Origin: Saccharopolyspora kobensis
Lineage (GTDB): Bacteria; Actinomycetota; Actinomycetes; Mycobacteriales; Pseudonocardiaceae
Reading direction: 5' to 3'
Assembly (NCBI RefSeq): GCF_900108315.1
Contig: NZ_FNVB01000002.1
Location: 310,001 to 374,000, forward strand
DNA: 64,000 nt
The first letter of the stretch is position 1. Each line of letters starts with the position of its first letter. Below are positions 1-8,277 of this stretch, piece by piece. Under the pieces are notes generated by a model. The model did not search any database. It saw nothing but the letters and a program-made list of their open reading frames with translations, and had not been told where the DNA came from. The position numbers and the translations under genes were made by a program.

Positions 1-105
1 AACCCGACCTGCGCCGAGATCGCCGACTGCGGGCACTTCCTGGCCGAGGAGCGCCCCGAGCAGGTGCTGGCGCAGCTGCGGGAATTCCTGGCGCCCGGGA
101 GGTAG
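1..105 (+). CDS. C-terminal end of an alpha/beta hydrolase (partial)
   Basis: The window opens inside a reading frame of 34 residues ending in TAG. The tail has the usual shape of an alpha/beta hydrolase C-terminus: a cysteine-glycine-histidine-phenylalanine stretch, whose histidine would be the catalytic one, then two acidic residues, a proline and a helix ending in REFLAPGR. Haloacetate dehalogenase and epoxide hydrolase families end this way. The nucleophile and acid lie outside the window, so substrate cannot be stated. The next gene starts 33 bp downstream on the same strand. Confidence 0.6.
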   Translation, partial: NPTCAEIADCGHFLAEERPEQVLAQLREFLAPGR

Positions 106-138
106 TTCATAACCTCGTCAGCGAGCGAGAGGTGCCCC

Positions 139-768
139 ATGCGAGTCCGACCCGTCACGCCCGAACTGCTGGCGGCGGAGCTGGTCGACCGCATCGAAGC
201 ACTGCCCCGCCGCTGGGCGCGGATCGCGGTGGACGGCGCCCCGGCCGCCGACACCGGCGACTTCGCCGACTCCCTGGTGGAACCGCTGCGCACCCGCGGC
301 CGCGAGGTGATCCGCATCCGCATGGCCGACTACCTGCGCCCGGCGTCCCTGCGCCTGGAACACGGCCACCACGACCCGGATTCGTACTACGCGAACTGGT
401 TCGACCTGCGCGGCCTGACCCGCGAGGTGCTGGACCCGCTGTCCGACAGCGGGAGCGGCCGGGTCCTGCCCGCGCTCTGGGACGCCGCGGCGGACCGCTC
501 GCCCCGCCTGCCCCGCGTCCAGCTCCCGGACCGGGCGGTGGCCGTGGTGGACGGACCGCTCCTGCTCGGCGCGGGCCTGCCGTTCGACTTCACCGTCCAC
601 CTCTGGCTCCCCGAAGCGGCCCTGAACCGCCGAACCCCCGCCGAGGACAGCTGGACCCTCCCGGCCTTCCACCGCTACGCCGAAGAGGTCTCCCCGCACC
701 ACCTGGCGGACTGCGTCGTCCGAGTCGACCGCCCGGGCCGTCCCGCGGTGGTGGACAGCCTGGAATGA
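139..768 (+). CDS. Uridine kinase-like P-loop protein with a degenerate Walker A
   Basis: This 209-residue protein resembles actinobacterial proteins annotated as uridine kinase: an N-terminal helix, a strand ending in RIAVDGAPAADTGDF where the P-loop should be, then DYLRPASLRLE and a tyrosine-rich segment (DSYYANWFD), and a later strand AVAVVDGPLLLG matching the second acidic strand of the fold. A normal kinase would read GxxGSGKS/T at the first site; here the lysine and the adjacent Ser/Thr are absent, so nucleotide binding is doubtful. GAGAGGTGCCCC precedes the ATG. It stands alone and converges on the peptide transporter. The fold call is fairly safe, but kinase activity is not shown. Confidence 0.6.
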   Translation: MRVRPVTPELLAAELVDRIEALPRRWARIAVDGAPAADTGDFADSLVEPLRTRGREVIRIRMADYLRPASLRLEHGHHDPDSYYANWFDLRGLTREVLDPLSDSGSGRVLPALWDAAADRSPRLPRVQLPDRAVAVVDGPLLLGAGLPFDFTVHLWLPEAALNRRTPAEDSWTLPAFHRYAEEVSPHHLADCVVRVDRPGRPAVVDSLE

Positions 769-787
769 GCAGCCGCGTGTTCCGTCC

Positions 788-853
788 CTGGTCAAGACAC
801 GTGAGCGGTTCGGGGTGCTATAGCACCCCAATGCACTCACGGCCTCTGACCAG
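788..853. repeat. 66-bp nested perfectly symmetric palindrome between convergent genes
   Basis: Three paired blocks share one centre at 820/821. The inner block is GGGGTGCTA/TAGCACCCC (812-829), the middle block CGTGAG/CTCACG (800-805 and 836-841) and the outer block CTGGTCA/TGACCAG (788-794 and 847-853). The unpaired segments between blocks are six bases on each side. It lies between the 3' ends of two convergent genes, so a bidirectional terminator is the simplest reading; a binding site or mobile repeat is also possible. Confidence 0.7.
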
Positions 854-877
854 CGGAAACCTTGCCTCTCGCCGGTC

Positions 878-2461
878 CTACGCCACGCGGCGTTCGACGG
901 TGGGGACTGCGGCCAGGAGTGTCTTGGTGTAGTCGTGCTGGGGGTCCAGGAGGACCTGCTCCACCGGGCCGACCTCCACCAGCTCGCCCCGGTACATCAC
1001 CGCCACGCGGTCCGCGATGTTCCACGCCAGGCCCAGGTCGTGGGTGATCACCAGCGTCGACAGGTCGCGCTCCACGCGCAGGCGCAGCAGCAGCGACAGG
1101 ATCTCGCCGCGCACGGTCGCGTCCAGCGACGCCACCGGCTCGTCGGCGACCAGCACCTTCGGCTCCAGCACCAGCGCGCCCGCGATCACCACGCGCTGCC
1201 GCTGTCCGCCCGAGAGCTCCTGCGGCAGGCGGCCGAAGAACTTCTCCGCGGGCCGCAGCTCCGCCGCTTCCAGCGCCGCGGTCACCCGGCCGCGCTCGTC
1301 GTCGGTGATGCCGTGGATCCGCAGTCCCTCCGCCACCGCCTCGTACACCGTGTGCCGCGGGTTGAGCGCTCCCGTCGGGTCCTGCAGCACCAGCTGCACC
1401 TGCCTGCGGTAGTCGCGCAGGCCCGCAGTGCCGGTCGGCAGCGGCACCCCGTCGTAGCGGACCGCTCCCCTGGTCGGTTTCTGCAGGCCCAGCAGGGTTC
1501 GCGCGAGCGTCGTCTTGCCCGATCCGGACTGCCCGACCAGGGCGACGATCTCCTTCTCCTCCACCGCCAGGTCGACTCCGCGCACCGCGTGCACGACCTG
1601 CCCGGAGCGGCCGGTGAAGTCGACGGCGACGTCCTCGGCGGCCAGCAGCGCGGCGCCCCGGGACGCGCTCTCGGTGAGCCGGAACTGCGGATCGCCCACC
1701 GTGGGGAACGCGTCGGCCAGCGCCTTGCTGTGCTCGTGCTGCGGCCGGGTCATCACCTGCTGGGCCGGACCGTGCTCCACCACTCGTCCCTGGTACATCA
1801 CCGCCAGCTGCGCGCAGCTGGCCGAGAGCACGGACAGGTCGTGGCTGATCATCACCAGCGCGATGCCGCGCTCGGCCACCAGCCGGCGCATCAGCTCCAG
1901 GATCTGTGCCTGCACCACGACGTCCAGCGCCGTGGTGGGTTCGTCGGCGATCACCAGCCGCGGCTCGCACGCCAGCGCCATCGCGATCATGACGCGCTGC
2001 TTCTGCCCACCGGAGAGCTCGTGCGGGTAGGCGTTCGCCCGGTCGGCGGGAAGCTCCACCTGCGCCAGCAGCTCCGCGACCCGCGCGGGCAGGTCCTCGC
2101 CGCCGCTGCCGTGCAGCTTGATCGGCTCGGCGATCTGCTCGCCGATCGTGCGCACCGGGTTCAGCGCGTGCATCGCGCCCTGGAACACCACCGACGCGCT
2201 CGCCCAGCGCACCGCGCGCAGCCGCCCGAAGGTCATCTCGCGCACGTCCTCGCCGTCCAGCAGGACCTGCCCCTCGATGCGCGCCGAGCTCGGCAGCAAC
2301 CGCAGCACCGACATCGCCACGGTCGTCTTCCCGCAGCCGGATTCGCCTGCGATCCCGAGGGTTTCGCCTTCGCCGAGGCTCAGGTTCACGCCCCGCACCG
2401 CGGGTTCCTCCGCGCCCCGGTAGGTCACCGACACGTCGCGCAGTTGCAGAATCGGACTCAC
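878..2461 (-). CDS. Peptide ABC transporter ATPase, two fused domains (DppD-DppF type)
   Basis: This 527-residue cytoplasmic ATPase powers the importer encoded just upstream. Both nucleotide-binding domains are in one chain: Walker A GESGCGKT at residues 39-46, signature LSGGQKQR and Walker B LVIADEP; then a second set with GQSGSGKT near residue 310, LSGGQRQR and VLVADEP. Separate DppD and DppF proteins do this job in many bacteria. The GTG start at 2461 overlaps the stop of the permease gene as GTGA, so the two are translationally coupled. A longer open frame upstream exists but runs inside the permease gene. The family imports di- and oligopeptides, sometimes nickel or glycosides. The divergent D-aminopeptidase favours peptides. 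Confidence 0.93.
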   Translation of the reverse strand: MSPILQLRDVSVTYRGAEEPAVRGVNLSLGEGETLGIAGESGCGKTTVAMSVLRLLPSSARIEGQVLLDGEDVREMTFGRLRAVRWASASVVFQGAMHALNPVRTIGEQIAEPIKLHGSGGEDLPARVAELLAQVELPADRANAYPHELSGGQKQRVMIAMALACEPRLVIADEPTTALDVVVQAQILELMRRLVAERGIALVMISHDLSVLSASCAQLAVMYQGRVVEHGPAQQVMTRPQHEHSKALADAFPTVGDPQFRLTESASRGAALLAAEDVAVDFTGRSGQVVHAVRGVDLAVEEKEIVALVGQSGSGKTTLARTLLGLQKPTRGAVRYDGVPLPTGTAGLRDYRRQVQLVLQDPTGALNPRHTVYEAVAEGLRIHGITDDERGRVTAALEAAELRPAEKFFGRLPQELSGGQRQRVVIAGALVLEPKVLVADEPVASLDATVRGEILSLLLRLRVERDLSTLVITHDLGLAWNIADRVAVMYRGELVEVGPVEQVLLDPQHDYTKTLLAAVPTVERRVA

Positions 2462-3354
2462 CGCCGCCCCCGCAGCCTCGGGTTGAACACCGTCTCCAAC
2501 GCCCGCCCGCACAGGGTGAAGGCGAGCACCACCACCACGATCCCCAGACCCGGCGGCAGCAGGTACCACCAGGCGCCACCGGTCACCGCACCGGTGTCCA
2601 TCGCCGACTTCAGCATCGAGCCCCACGACACCAGGCTCGGGTCGCCGAGGCCCAGGAACGACAGCGTGGACTCGGCGATGATCGCGCTGGCCACCGCCAG
2701 CGTGGTGTTGGCGAACACCAGCGGCACCACGGCGGGCAGCACGTGCTTGCCGATGATGTGCCCGTGCCCGGCGCCCAGCGCGCGGGCCCGCTCGATGTAC
2801 GGGCGGGTTTCGACGGTCAGCGTCTGCGCCCGCACCATGCGCGCCGTCGGCGGCCAGGACGTCACACCGATCGCCAGCACGATCGTCCACAGCCCGCGTT
2901 CGAGCACCGTGGACAGCGCGATGGCCAGCACGAGCGCGGGCAGCACCAGGAAGAAGTCGGTGAACCGCAGCAGGATTCGCGAGGTCCAGCCGCCGAAGTG
3001 CGCCGCGAGCACGCCGACCAGCGCACCGATCAGCACCGACAGCAACGCCGCGGCCAGCCCGACCACCAGCGACACCCGCGTGCCCCACCAGGTCAGCAGC
3101 AGCACCGAACGACCGGATTCATCGGTCCCGAGCCAGTACTCGCCGCTGGGCGCCTGCAGCGGCTCGCCGGTCGCGCGCGTGACGTCCAGGCCACCGGCGT
3201 CGGTGAGCAGCGGCGCGAGCAGCGCCAGCAGCCCGACGACGACCAGCACCACGAGCCCGACCAGCCCGCCCCGGTCGGCGCGGAACACGCGCCACGCCTC
3301 GGCCAACCGCGCCCGGCGGCGCGCCCGGACGATCTGGCCGGCGGTGGCCGTCAC
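2458..3354 (-). CDS. Peptide ABC transporter permease (DppC type)
   Basis: This 298-residue inner-membrane permease forms half of the transport channel with the DppB-type partner. A basic cytoplasmic N-terminus (RARRRARLAEAW) is followed by a first membrane helix rich in V and L. Next come the periplasmic segment with YWLGTDESGRSV, typical of DppC/OppC, and the BPD_transp_1 core with the ERARALGAGHGHII coupling segment, where EAA-motif residues contact the ATPase. The GTG start at 3354 overlaps the upstream permease stop as GTGA, and the 3' end overlaps the ATPase start the same way. It belongs to a four-gene operon transcribed leftward. Confidence 0.93.
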   Translation of the reverse strand: MTATAGQIVRARRRARLAEAWRVFRADRGGLVGLVVLVVVGLLALLAPLLTDAGGLDVTRATGEPLQAPSGEYWLGTDESGRSVLLLTWWGTRVSLVVGLAAALLSVLIGALVGVLAAHFGGWTSRILLRFTDFFLVLPALVLAIALSTVLERGLWTIVLAIGVTSWPPTARMVRAQTLTVETRPYIERARALGAGHGHIIGKHVLPAVVPLVFANTTLAVASAIIAESTLSFLGLGDPSLVSWGSMLKSAMDTGAVTGGAWWYLLPPGLGIVVVVLAFTLCGRALETVFNPRLRGRR

Positions 3355-4388
3355 GATTCCCGCACCCTCGGGTCCAGCACTCGGTAGAGCAGCTCGGCCA
3401 GCACGTTCATCACCACCACACTCCCCGCCAGCACGATGAAGATCCCTTGCAGCAGCGGCAGATCCGGCACCCGCAGCGCCTCGAAGGTCAGCAGCCCGAG
3501 CCCGGGCCAGGAGAACACCGTCTCCACCGTGATCGCCCCGCCGACCACCAGCCCCATCCGCAGGAAGATCAGCGTGACGGTCGGCAGCAGCGCGTTGGGC
3601 ACCGCGTGGCGGCGGCGCACCAGGTCTTCGCGCAGCCCCTTGGCGCGGGCGGTGGTCAGGTAGTCCTCGCCCATCTCCTCCAGCAGCGAGGACCGCATCA
3701 CCATCAGGTACTCGGCGTAGATCACCGCGACCATGGTCAGCGCGGGCAGCACCAGGTGGTGCGCCACGTCGAGCAGCTGCGGCAGGAACTCGGCCGGGGT
3801 GTCCGGCGAGGACATCCCGCCGACCGGGAACAACCCGGGGATCGGGCCGACCCCGACGCCGAAGGCCATCAGCACGATCAGGCCGAGCCAGAACGTCGGC
3901 ACCGACCACAGCGTCAGCGCCACCGAGGTCGATGTCTTGTCGAACGCGCCACCGTGCCGCCACGCCGCCCGCGAGCCCATCCACAGCCCGAGCACCACCG
4001 CGAGCGCCGTGGCGGTGCCCACCAGCAGCACCGTCGGCCCGATCCGCTCGAGGATCAGCTCCCCGACCGGGCGGCTGTAGGTGTAGGAGGTGCCGAGGTC
4101 ACCGCGCAGCAGATTGCCGAGGAAGTCCAGGAACTGCTTCCACAGCGGCTGATCCAGCCCGAACCGCTCGCGCAGCACCTGGATCTGCTGCTCGGTGACC
4201 GGTGCCCCGCGCGTCATGGTGCGCACCGGATCGCCCGGTATCACCCGGAAGAGGAAGAACCCCAGCACCGCCACCAGGAACAGGCTGACCAGGCCGCCGC
4301 CGACCTTGCCGCCCAGGAAGCGGGCGAACCGGCGGCGGCCGGCGCTGGACGGCGCCTGGTCCGGGACGGTGGCAAGCAGATCGGACAC
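3351..4388 (-). CDS. Peptide ABC transporter permease (DppB type)
   Basis: This 345-residue membrane protein is the second channel subunit. After a basic N-terminal tail, the first helix ends in FRVIPGDPVRTMTRG, the hallmark of DppB/OppB proteins, followed by a periplasmic segment and five further predicted helices. The segment YLTTARAKGLREDLVRRRHAVPNALLP around residue 230 holds the cytoplasmic coupling motif. The GTG start at 4388 lies three bases after the binding-protein stop, and the 3' end overlaps the DppC-type gene. Length and domain order are normal for the family. Confidence 0.93.
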   Translation of the reverse strand: MSDLLATVPDQAPSSAGRRRFARFLGGKVGGGLVSLFLVAVLGFFLFRVIPGDPVRTMTRGAPVTEQQIQVLRERFGLDQPLWKQFLDFLGNLLRGDLGTSYTYSRPVGELILERIGPTVLLVGTATALAVVLGLWMGSRAAWRHGGAFDKTSTSVALTLWSVPTFWLGLIVLMAFGVGVGPIPGLFPVGGMSSPDTPAEFLPQLLDVAHHLVLPALTMVAVIYAEYLMVMRSSLLEEMGEDYLTTARAKGLREDLVRRRHAVPNALLPTVTLIFLRMGLVVGGAITVETVFSWPGLGLLTFEALRVPDLPLLQGIFIVLAGSVVVMNVLAELLYRVLDPRVRES

Positions 4389-4391
4389 GGT

Positions 4392-6200
4392 TCACTCCCT
4401 GGTGTCGGCGGTCGCCCGGCGGCGGACGAACACCAGCGCCACCACGACGCCGACCAGCACCACGACTCCGCCGAGCACCCACGCCACGGTGCTGTAGTCG
4501 GTGCCCGAGGTGCCGTTGACCGCCGCCTCGGTGGGTTCCGCGCCGTAGTAGCCCCAATAGCCCTGCTGCGCAACGATGACGCCGTCCTGCGCGGGCTGCA
4601 GGGTGAACCCGGCGTAGCGGTCGGTGCGGTAGGCCTCCAGCGAGTTCTGGTAGAAGAGGATCAGCCCGGCCGCCTGGTCGTAGAACCGCGCCTGCGCCTG
4701 GTTGACCAGGTCGACCCGCGCGGCCTTGTCGAACTCGCCGAGCTGCCGGTTGTAGAGGTCGTCGTACTGCTGGTCGCACAGGAACGAGTCGGTGTTGCCG
4801 CCGCCGCTCGGGCTGGGCCGCGCGCCGCAGGTCTGCAGCCGCAGCACGTAGTCCGGGTCGGGGTTGGCCGACCAGCCGCTGATCACCATGTCGAAGTCGC
4901 CTTCGGTGGTGCGGTCGTTGAGCTGGTTGTCCGACACCGGCTGCAGCTCCACGCCGATGCCCAGCTCCGACAGCCACCGCTTGACGAACTCGCCGACCTG
5001 GATGTCCTCCGAGCGGTTGCCGTGCAGCACGAAGTCGAAGTTCAGCGGTTCACCCTGCGGGGTGTGCCGGATGCCGTCCGCGCCGCGCGGGTAGCCGGCC
5101 GCGTCGAGCAGCCGGTTGGCCTCGGCCAGGTCGAAGGCCCGCGGCTGCGGCGGGTTCCAGTGGTAGTCGCTGAAGATCGGCGGCAGGTAGCCGCCACCGA
5201 CCTGCGCGTAGCCGCCCATCACCCGGTCGACCAGCGCCTGCCGGTCGATGGCGTGATCGATGGCCTGCCGCACCCGCACGTCCTTCAGCGCCGGGTGCCC
5301 GGTGCCGATCGGCTCGTTCTCGCTGTTGGCGGCGCCCGGGTTGAGGATCATCTCGAAGAAGCGCCGGCCCTGGCCCTTGACCTGCTGGATGTCGGACTCG
5401 CCGGCCAGCGCGTCGAACTGCGCCGGGGTGAGCTTCTGCACCACGTCGACGTCGCCCTTGCGCAGCGCCTGCACCGCGGCGTCGCTGTTCTTGAACTGGA
5501 TGAACTGCACCTGCGCGACCTTCGCCGGGCCGCGCCAGAAGTCCGGGTTGGCGGTCAGCGTGACGTCCTGCTCCGGGCGGTAGCCGGTGAGCACGAACGG
5601 CCCGCTGCCCACCACCGGCATCTGGTCGTTGGTGAAGCTCGCGACGTCGGTGACCTTCGACCACACGTGCTCGGGCACGATCGGCGCGTCGATGGCCAGC
5701 ATCGTGGCCTGCGGCGTCTTGGTGCGGATGACCAGCGTGCCGTCATCCGGTGCGGTGACGGTGTCGAAGTTCTCCACGAAGTTGCCGTTGGCGGTGCTGG
5801 CCGCCGGATCGGTCATCATCCGGTTGAAGGTGTAGGCCGCGTCGCGAGCGGTCACCGGCTGCCCGTCGGACCACTTCACGCCGGGCCGGATGTGGAAGGT
5901 CCAGGTGAGCTTGTCCGGCGAGGTCTCCCACCTCTCGGCCAGCTCCGGTTCCACCTCGAAGTCCGCGGCGCGGTAGGTGGTCAGCGTCGGGTAGATGGAC
6001 CGGAAGATGTCGGTGGAGGCGAGCGTGTAACCCAGGAACGGGTTGAGCGAGTCGATCTGCTGCTGCAACCCGATGCGCAGCGTGGCACCCTGCGGCCGCG
6101 CGCCGTCCTCCTGCGCAGCCGCGGGCAGCGGCACCATCAATCCGGCGAGCAACACGGCCAAGAGCGCGACGAATCGTCTGCCCACTTGTGACCCCCTCAT
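4392..6200 (-). CDS. Peptide-binding protein of ABC importer (SBP family 5) with C-terminal membrane anchor
   Basis: This 602-residue extracellular solute-binding protein captures the substrate for the importer. The first 30 residues form a Sec signal (RR, then a hydrophobic run, then PAAAQE) without a lipobox cysteine. The family-5 fold follows, with a LNPFLGY segment, WTFHIRPGVKWSDG near residue 100 and the later HAIDRQALVDRV. Unusually, the chain ends in a hydrophobic helix (about residues 565-590) and a short basic tail RRRATADTRE, so it is probably held in the membrane by its C-terminus instead of a lipid anchor. ATG at 6200 was chosen because it begins the signal peptide. It is the first gene of the operon. 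Confidence 0.92.
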   Translation of the reverse strand: MRGSQVGRRFVALLAVLLAGLMVPLPAAAQEDGARPQGATLRIGLQQQIDSLNPFLGYTLASTDIFRSIYPTLTTYRAADFEVEPELAERWETSPDKLTWTFHIRPGVKWSDGQPVTARDAAYTFNRMMTDPAASTANGNFVENFDTVTAPDDGTLVIRTKTPQATMLAIDAPIVPEHVWSKVTDVASFTNDQMPVVGSGPFVLTGYRPEQDVTLTANPDFWRGPAKVAQVQFIQFKNSDAAVQALRKGDVDVVQKLTPAQFDALAGESDIQQVKGQGRRFFEMILNPGAANSENEPIGTGHPALKDVRVRQAIDHAIDRQALVDRVMGGYAQVGGGYLPPIFSDYHWNPPQPRAFDLAEANRLLDAAGYPRGADGIRHTPQGEPLNFDFVLHGNRSEDIQVGEFVKRWLSELGIGVELQPVSDNQLNDRTTEGDFDMVISGWSANPDPDYVLRLQTCGARPSPSGGGNTDSFLCDQQYDDLYNRQLGEFDKAARVDLVNQAQARFYDQAAGLILFYQNSLEAYRTDRYAGFTLQPAQDGVIVAQQGYWGYYGAEPTEAAVNGTSGTDYSTVAWVLGGVVVLVGVVVALVFVRRRATADTRE

Positions 6201-6594
6201 CCACGGCGAGTGAGAGAAAGGAACCACCTCGTGGCGCTGTTCGTCAATGGTTAACCAAGAGTTGTCGCCACCTGACGTCACGCAGTGGAACCGAACCGTT
6301 ACACCATCGGCGCGCCACCGCCCGAAAGCCTGGACAGGCCGCTCCGACGAACGCCGCTTTCGGGCCGCGACCGCGACGCCTCGCGCACCGGAGAACAGAA
6401 GGCGTCGCCTGCGCCGCAAACGCACAACCCACCCTCGCAACCGGCACCGCCGCGGGTTCTCAGCGTTCGCCTGGCGAGGACAGCCCGAGCGCCGTGCATC
6501 GGTCGTCCGTCCCGGAGTCCGGGCGGACGCCGAGGTTCCGCCACCCGCACCGCCACGCAGGACGAGTCGAGGATTCTCTAATAGATTGGCGGGC
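6201..6594. other. Divergent intergenic region carrying repeat copy A
   Basis: These 394 bases separate the divergently transcribed binding-protein and D-aminopeptidase genes and must hold both promoters. From about 6395 to 6575 the sequence matches a repeat found at three other sites in this window. It includes a hairpin AGGCG/CGCCT (6400-6410), CCCACCCTCGCA, CGCGGGTTCTCAG with GCGAGGACAGCCCG, and GGTTCCGCCACCCGCACCGC near the end. I could not fix the promoters. Confidence 0.55.
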
Positions 6595-7422
6595 GTGCGG
6601 ATCTTGCTCTCAGCTGACATGGAAGGCGTCACCGGTGTCACCTGGACCGATGACGTGGTGCCCGGAACCGAGCAGTGGCAGCGCTTCCGCCGGTTGTTCA
6701 CCGGCGAGGTCAACGCCTGCGTCGAAGGCCTGTTCACCGCCGGGGCCACCGGCGTGCTGGTCAACGAGGCGCACTCCTCGCAGCGGAACCTGCTGCTGGA
6801 GGACCTCGACGAGCGGGCGGTGCTGCTGACCGGCAGGCACAAGCCGCTGTCCATGATGCAGGGCATCGAGTCCGATGTGGACGGTGTGGTGTTCCTCGGC
6901 TACCACGCGCGGGCGGGCGAGGAGGGCGTGCTGTCGCACACCTACCTGGAGAACTCCATCACCGGAGTCTGGCTGGACGGCCGCCCGGCGGGCGAGGGCG
7001 GGCTGAACGCGGCGCTCGCCGACGAGCACGGAGTGCCCGTCCTGCTGGTCACCGGGGACGACCGGGCCTGCGCGGAAGCCGCCGACTACGCGCCCTCGGC
7101 GCACACCGTCGTGGTCAAGGAGTGCGTCAGCCGCTACGCCGCGATCTGCCGCCCACCGGCCCGCACCGCGGCCGACATCCGCTCGGCGGCGGCGGAAAGC
7201 CTGCGCCTGGCCGGGCGCACCGCCGGCGACGTGCGACCGCACCGCATCGAGGTCGAGTTCGACGCCGCGCACCTGGCCGCCGCCGCGGCGGTGATCCCGA
7301 CCGTGGAGCAGGTGGACGTGCGGCGGGTCGGCTTCGACGCACCGGACATGACCGAGGCGATGAAGGCGTTCAAGATCGTCACCACCATCGCCGCCCGGGC
7401 CGTCCAGGGGATCTACGGCTGA
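6595..7422 (+). CDS. D-aminopeptidase, peptidase family M55 (DppA type)
   Basis: This 275-residue protein matches the M55 zinc D-aminopeptidases, which release N-terminal D-amino acids from D-Ala-D-Ala and similar peptides and assemble as decamers in Bacillus subtilis. The N-terminal motif LLSADMEGVTG places the metal ligands at Asp8 and Glu10. Further candidate ligands are the histidines in NEAHSSQRN, GRHKPLS and GYHARAGEEG and the glutamate in YLENSITG. The GTG at 6595 is chosen because the family begins exactly at this strand; the open frame extends upstream through repeat sequence. It is divergent from a peptide importer. In Bacillus the two functions form one dpp operon, so scavenging of wall-derived D-peptides is a reasonable inference. 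Confidence 0.88.
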   Translation: MRILLSADMEGVTGVTWTDDVVPGTEQWQRFRRLFTGEVNACVEGLFTAGATGVLVNEAHSSQRNLLLEDLDERAVLLTGRHKPLSMMQGIESDVDGVVFLGYHARAGEEGVLSHTYLENSITGVWLDGRPAGEGGLNAALADEHGVPVLLVTGDDRACAEAADYAPSAHTVVVKECVSRYAAICRPPARTAADIRSAAAESLRLAGRTAGDVRPHRIEVEFDAAHLAAAAAVIPTVEQVDVRRVGFDAPDMTEAMKAFKIVTTIAARAVQGIYG

Positions 7423-7452
7423 CCGGGTCGCGCCGGCACCGGCCGAGGGCTC

Positions 7453-8166
7453 TCAGAGATCGCCCCAGCGGGCGGTCTGCCACTGGACCGCCTCCGGCCG
7501 CTGCCCGGTTCGGGTGAATTCGTCCAGCGCTGCGCGGAGTTCCCGGAACGGCAGCACCGCGTTGCGCGGGAACTTCAGCGTGCTGCCCGCGTCGAAGGGC
7601 AGGGCCGGGGCCTCCGGCGAGGGCTCCGGGTTGAGGGTGTGCCAGGACGTCATCTCGCCGTCCTCGGACTCCTCGGTGAAGTTCAGGACGCCGACCTCCT
7701 CCTCCGGATCGGTGACGATGCGGACCTGGAGGTAGGGCCCGGGCGCCTCGGGATCCCGGTGCGGCCGGTCCCAGACGTAGAGGTGGGCGGCTCCCGGCTG
7801 CGGCGGGCGCAGCACCTTGTCCACCAGTTCGGCCCTGTCGTCCTCGGTCTGCGCGTAGAAGCGCTCGCCGCCGACGACCGCGGTCGTGACGGTGACGCCC
7901 AGCTCGGTGTTGCGCGCACCGACGGCCTCGGAGCGCAGCCCCTCCAAGCAGATCCGCGCTTCCTTCAACGCCTTCATCGCCGCGCCCTGGTGGTAGACCA
8001 GATCGCCCCAGTACGGGTGGCCGAGCACCTTGTTGAGGTCGTCGTAGACCTCGTGGGTGGCCTCGATCAGCTTGTCCAGAGCGTCCACCGGGACATCCGC
8101 GAGGCGGGCGAACACCACCGCAGGCGGTTCTAGCGGGCCGGGCTCGACTTGTGCTGGATTCGACAT
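7453..8166 (-). CDS. Imm1-like immunity protein (orphan)
   Basis: The 237-residue protein has two parts. Residues 1 to about 125 are helical and lack a recognised domain. The C-terminal part has the Imm1 pattern seen in many Pseudonocardiales proteins: VWDRPHRD, then a GVLNFTEES strand, a FPRNAVLPF segment and a final helix with EFTRTGQRPEAVQW. Imm1 proteins neutralise the nuclease or deaminase tips of polymorphic toxins. No toxin gene is present next to it, since the neighbours are a D-aminopeptidase on one side and a TetR regulator on the other. It is either an orphan immunity gene or a family member with another role. Confidence 0.6.
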   Translation of the reverse strand: MSNPAQVEPGPLEPPAVVFARLADVPVDALDKLIEATHEVYDDLNKVLGHPYWGDLVYHQGAAMKALKEARICLEGLRSEAVGARNTELGVTVTTAVVGGERFYAQTEDDRAELVDKVLRPPQPGAAHLYVWDRPHRDPEAPGPYLQVRIVTDPEEEVGVLNFTEESEDGEMTSWHTLNPEPSPEAPALPFDAGSTLKFPRNAVLPFRELRAALDEFTRTGQRPEAVQWQTARWGDL

Positions 8167-8277
8167 GCGTTCCCTGCATCCACTTCGATCGTGGGCGACC
8201 CCCAGGACGCCCCTGCCCAGATCTCGTCCCCCAGCAGGCTACCGTGCGTCAGTGCACGGCCCCGAAGCGCCACCGGC

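Noticed and set aside
3447-6191. A 914-codon rightward frame across the permease and binding-protein genes
   Set aside because: It is a third-position shadow of real leftward genes, very rich in H, Q, R and A.
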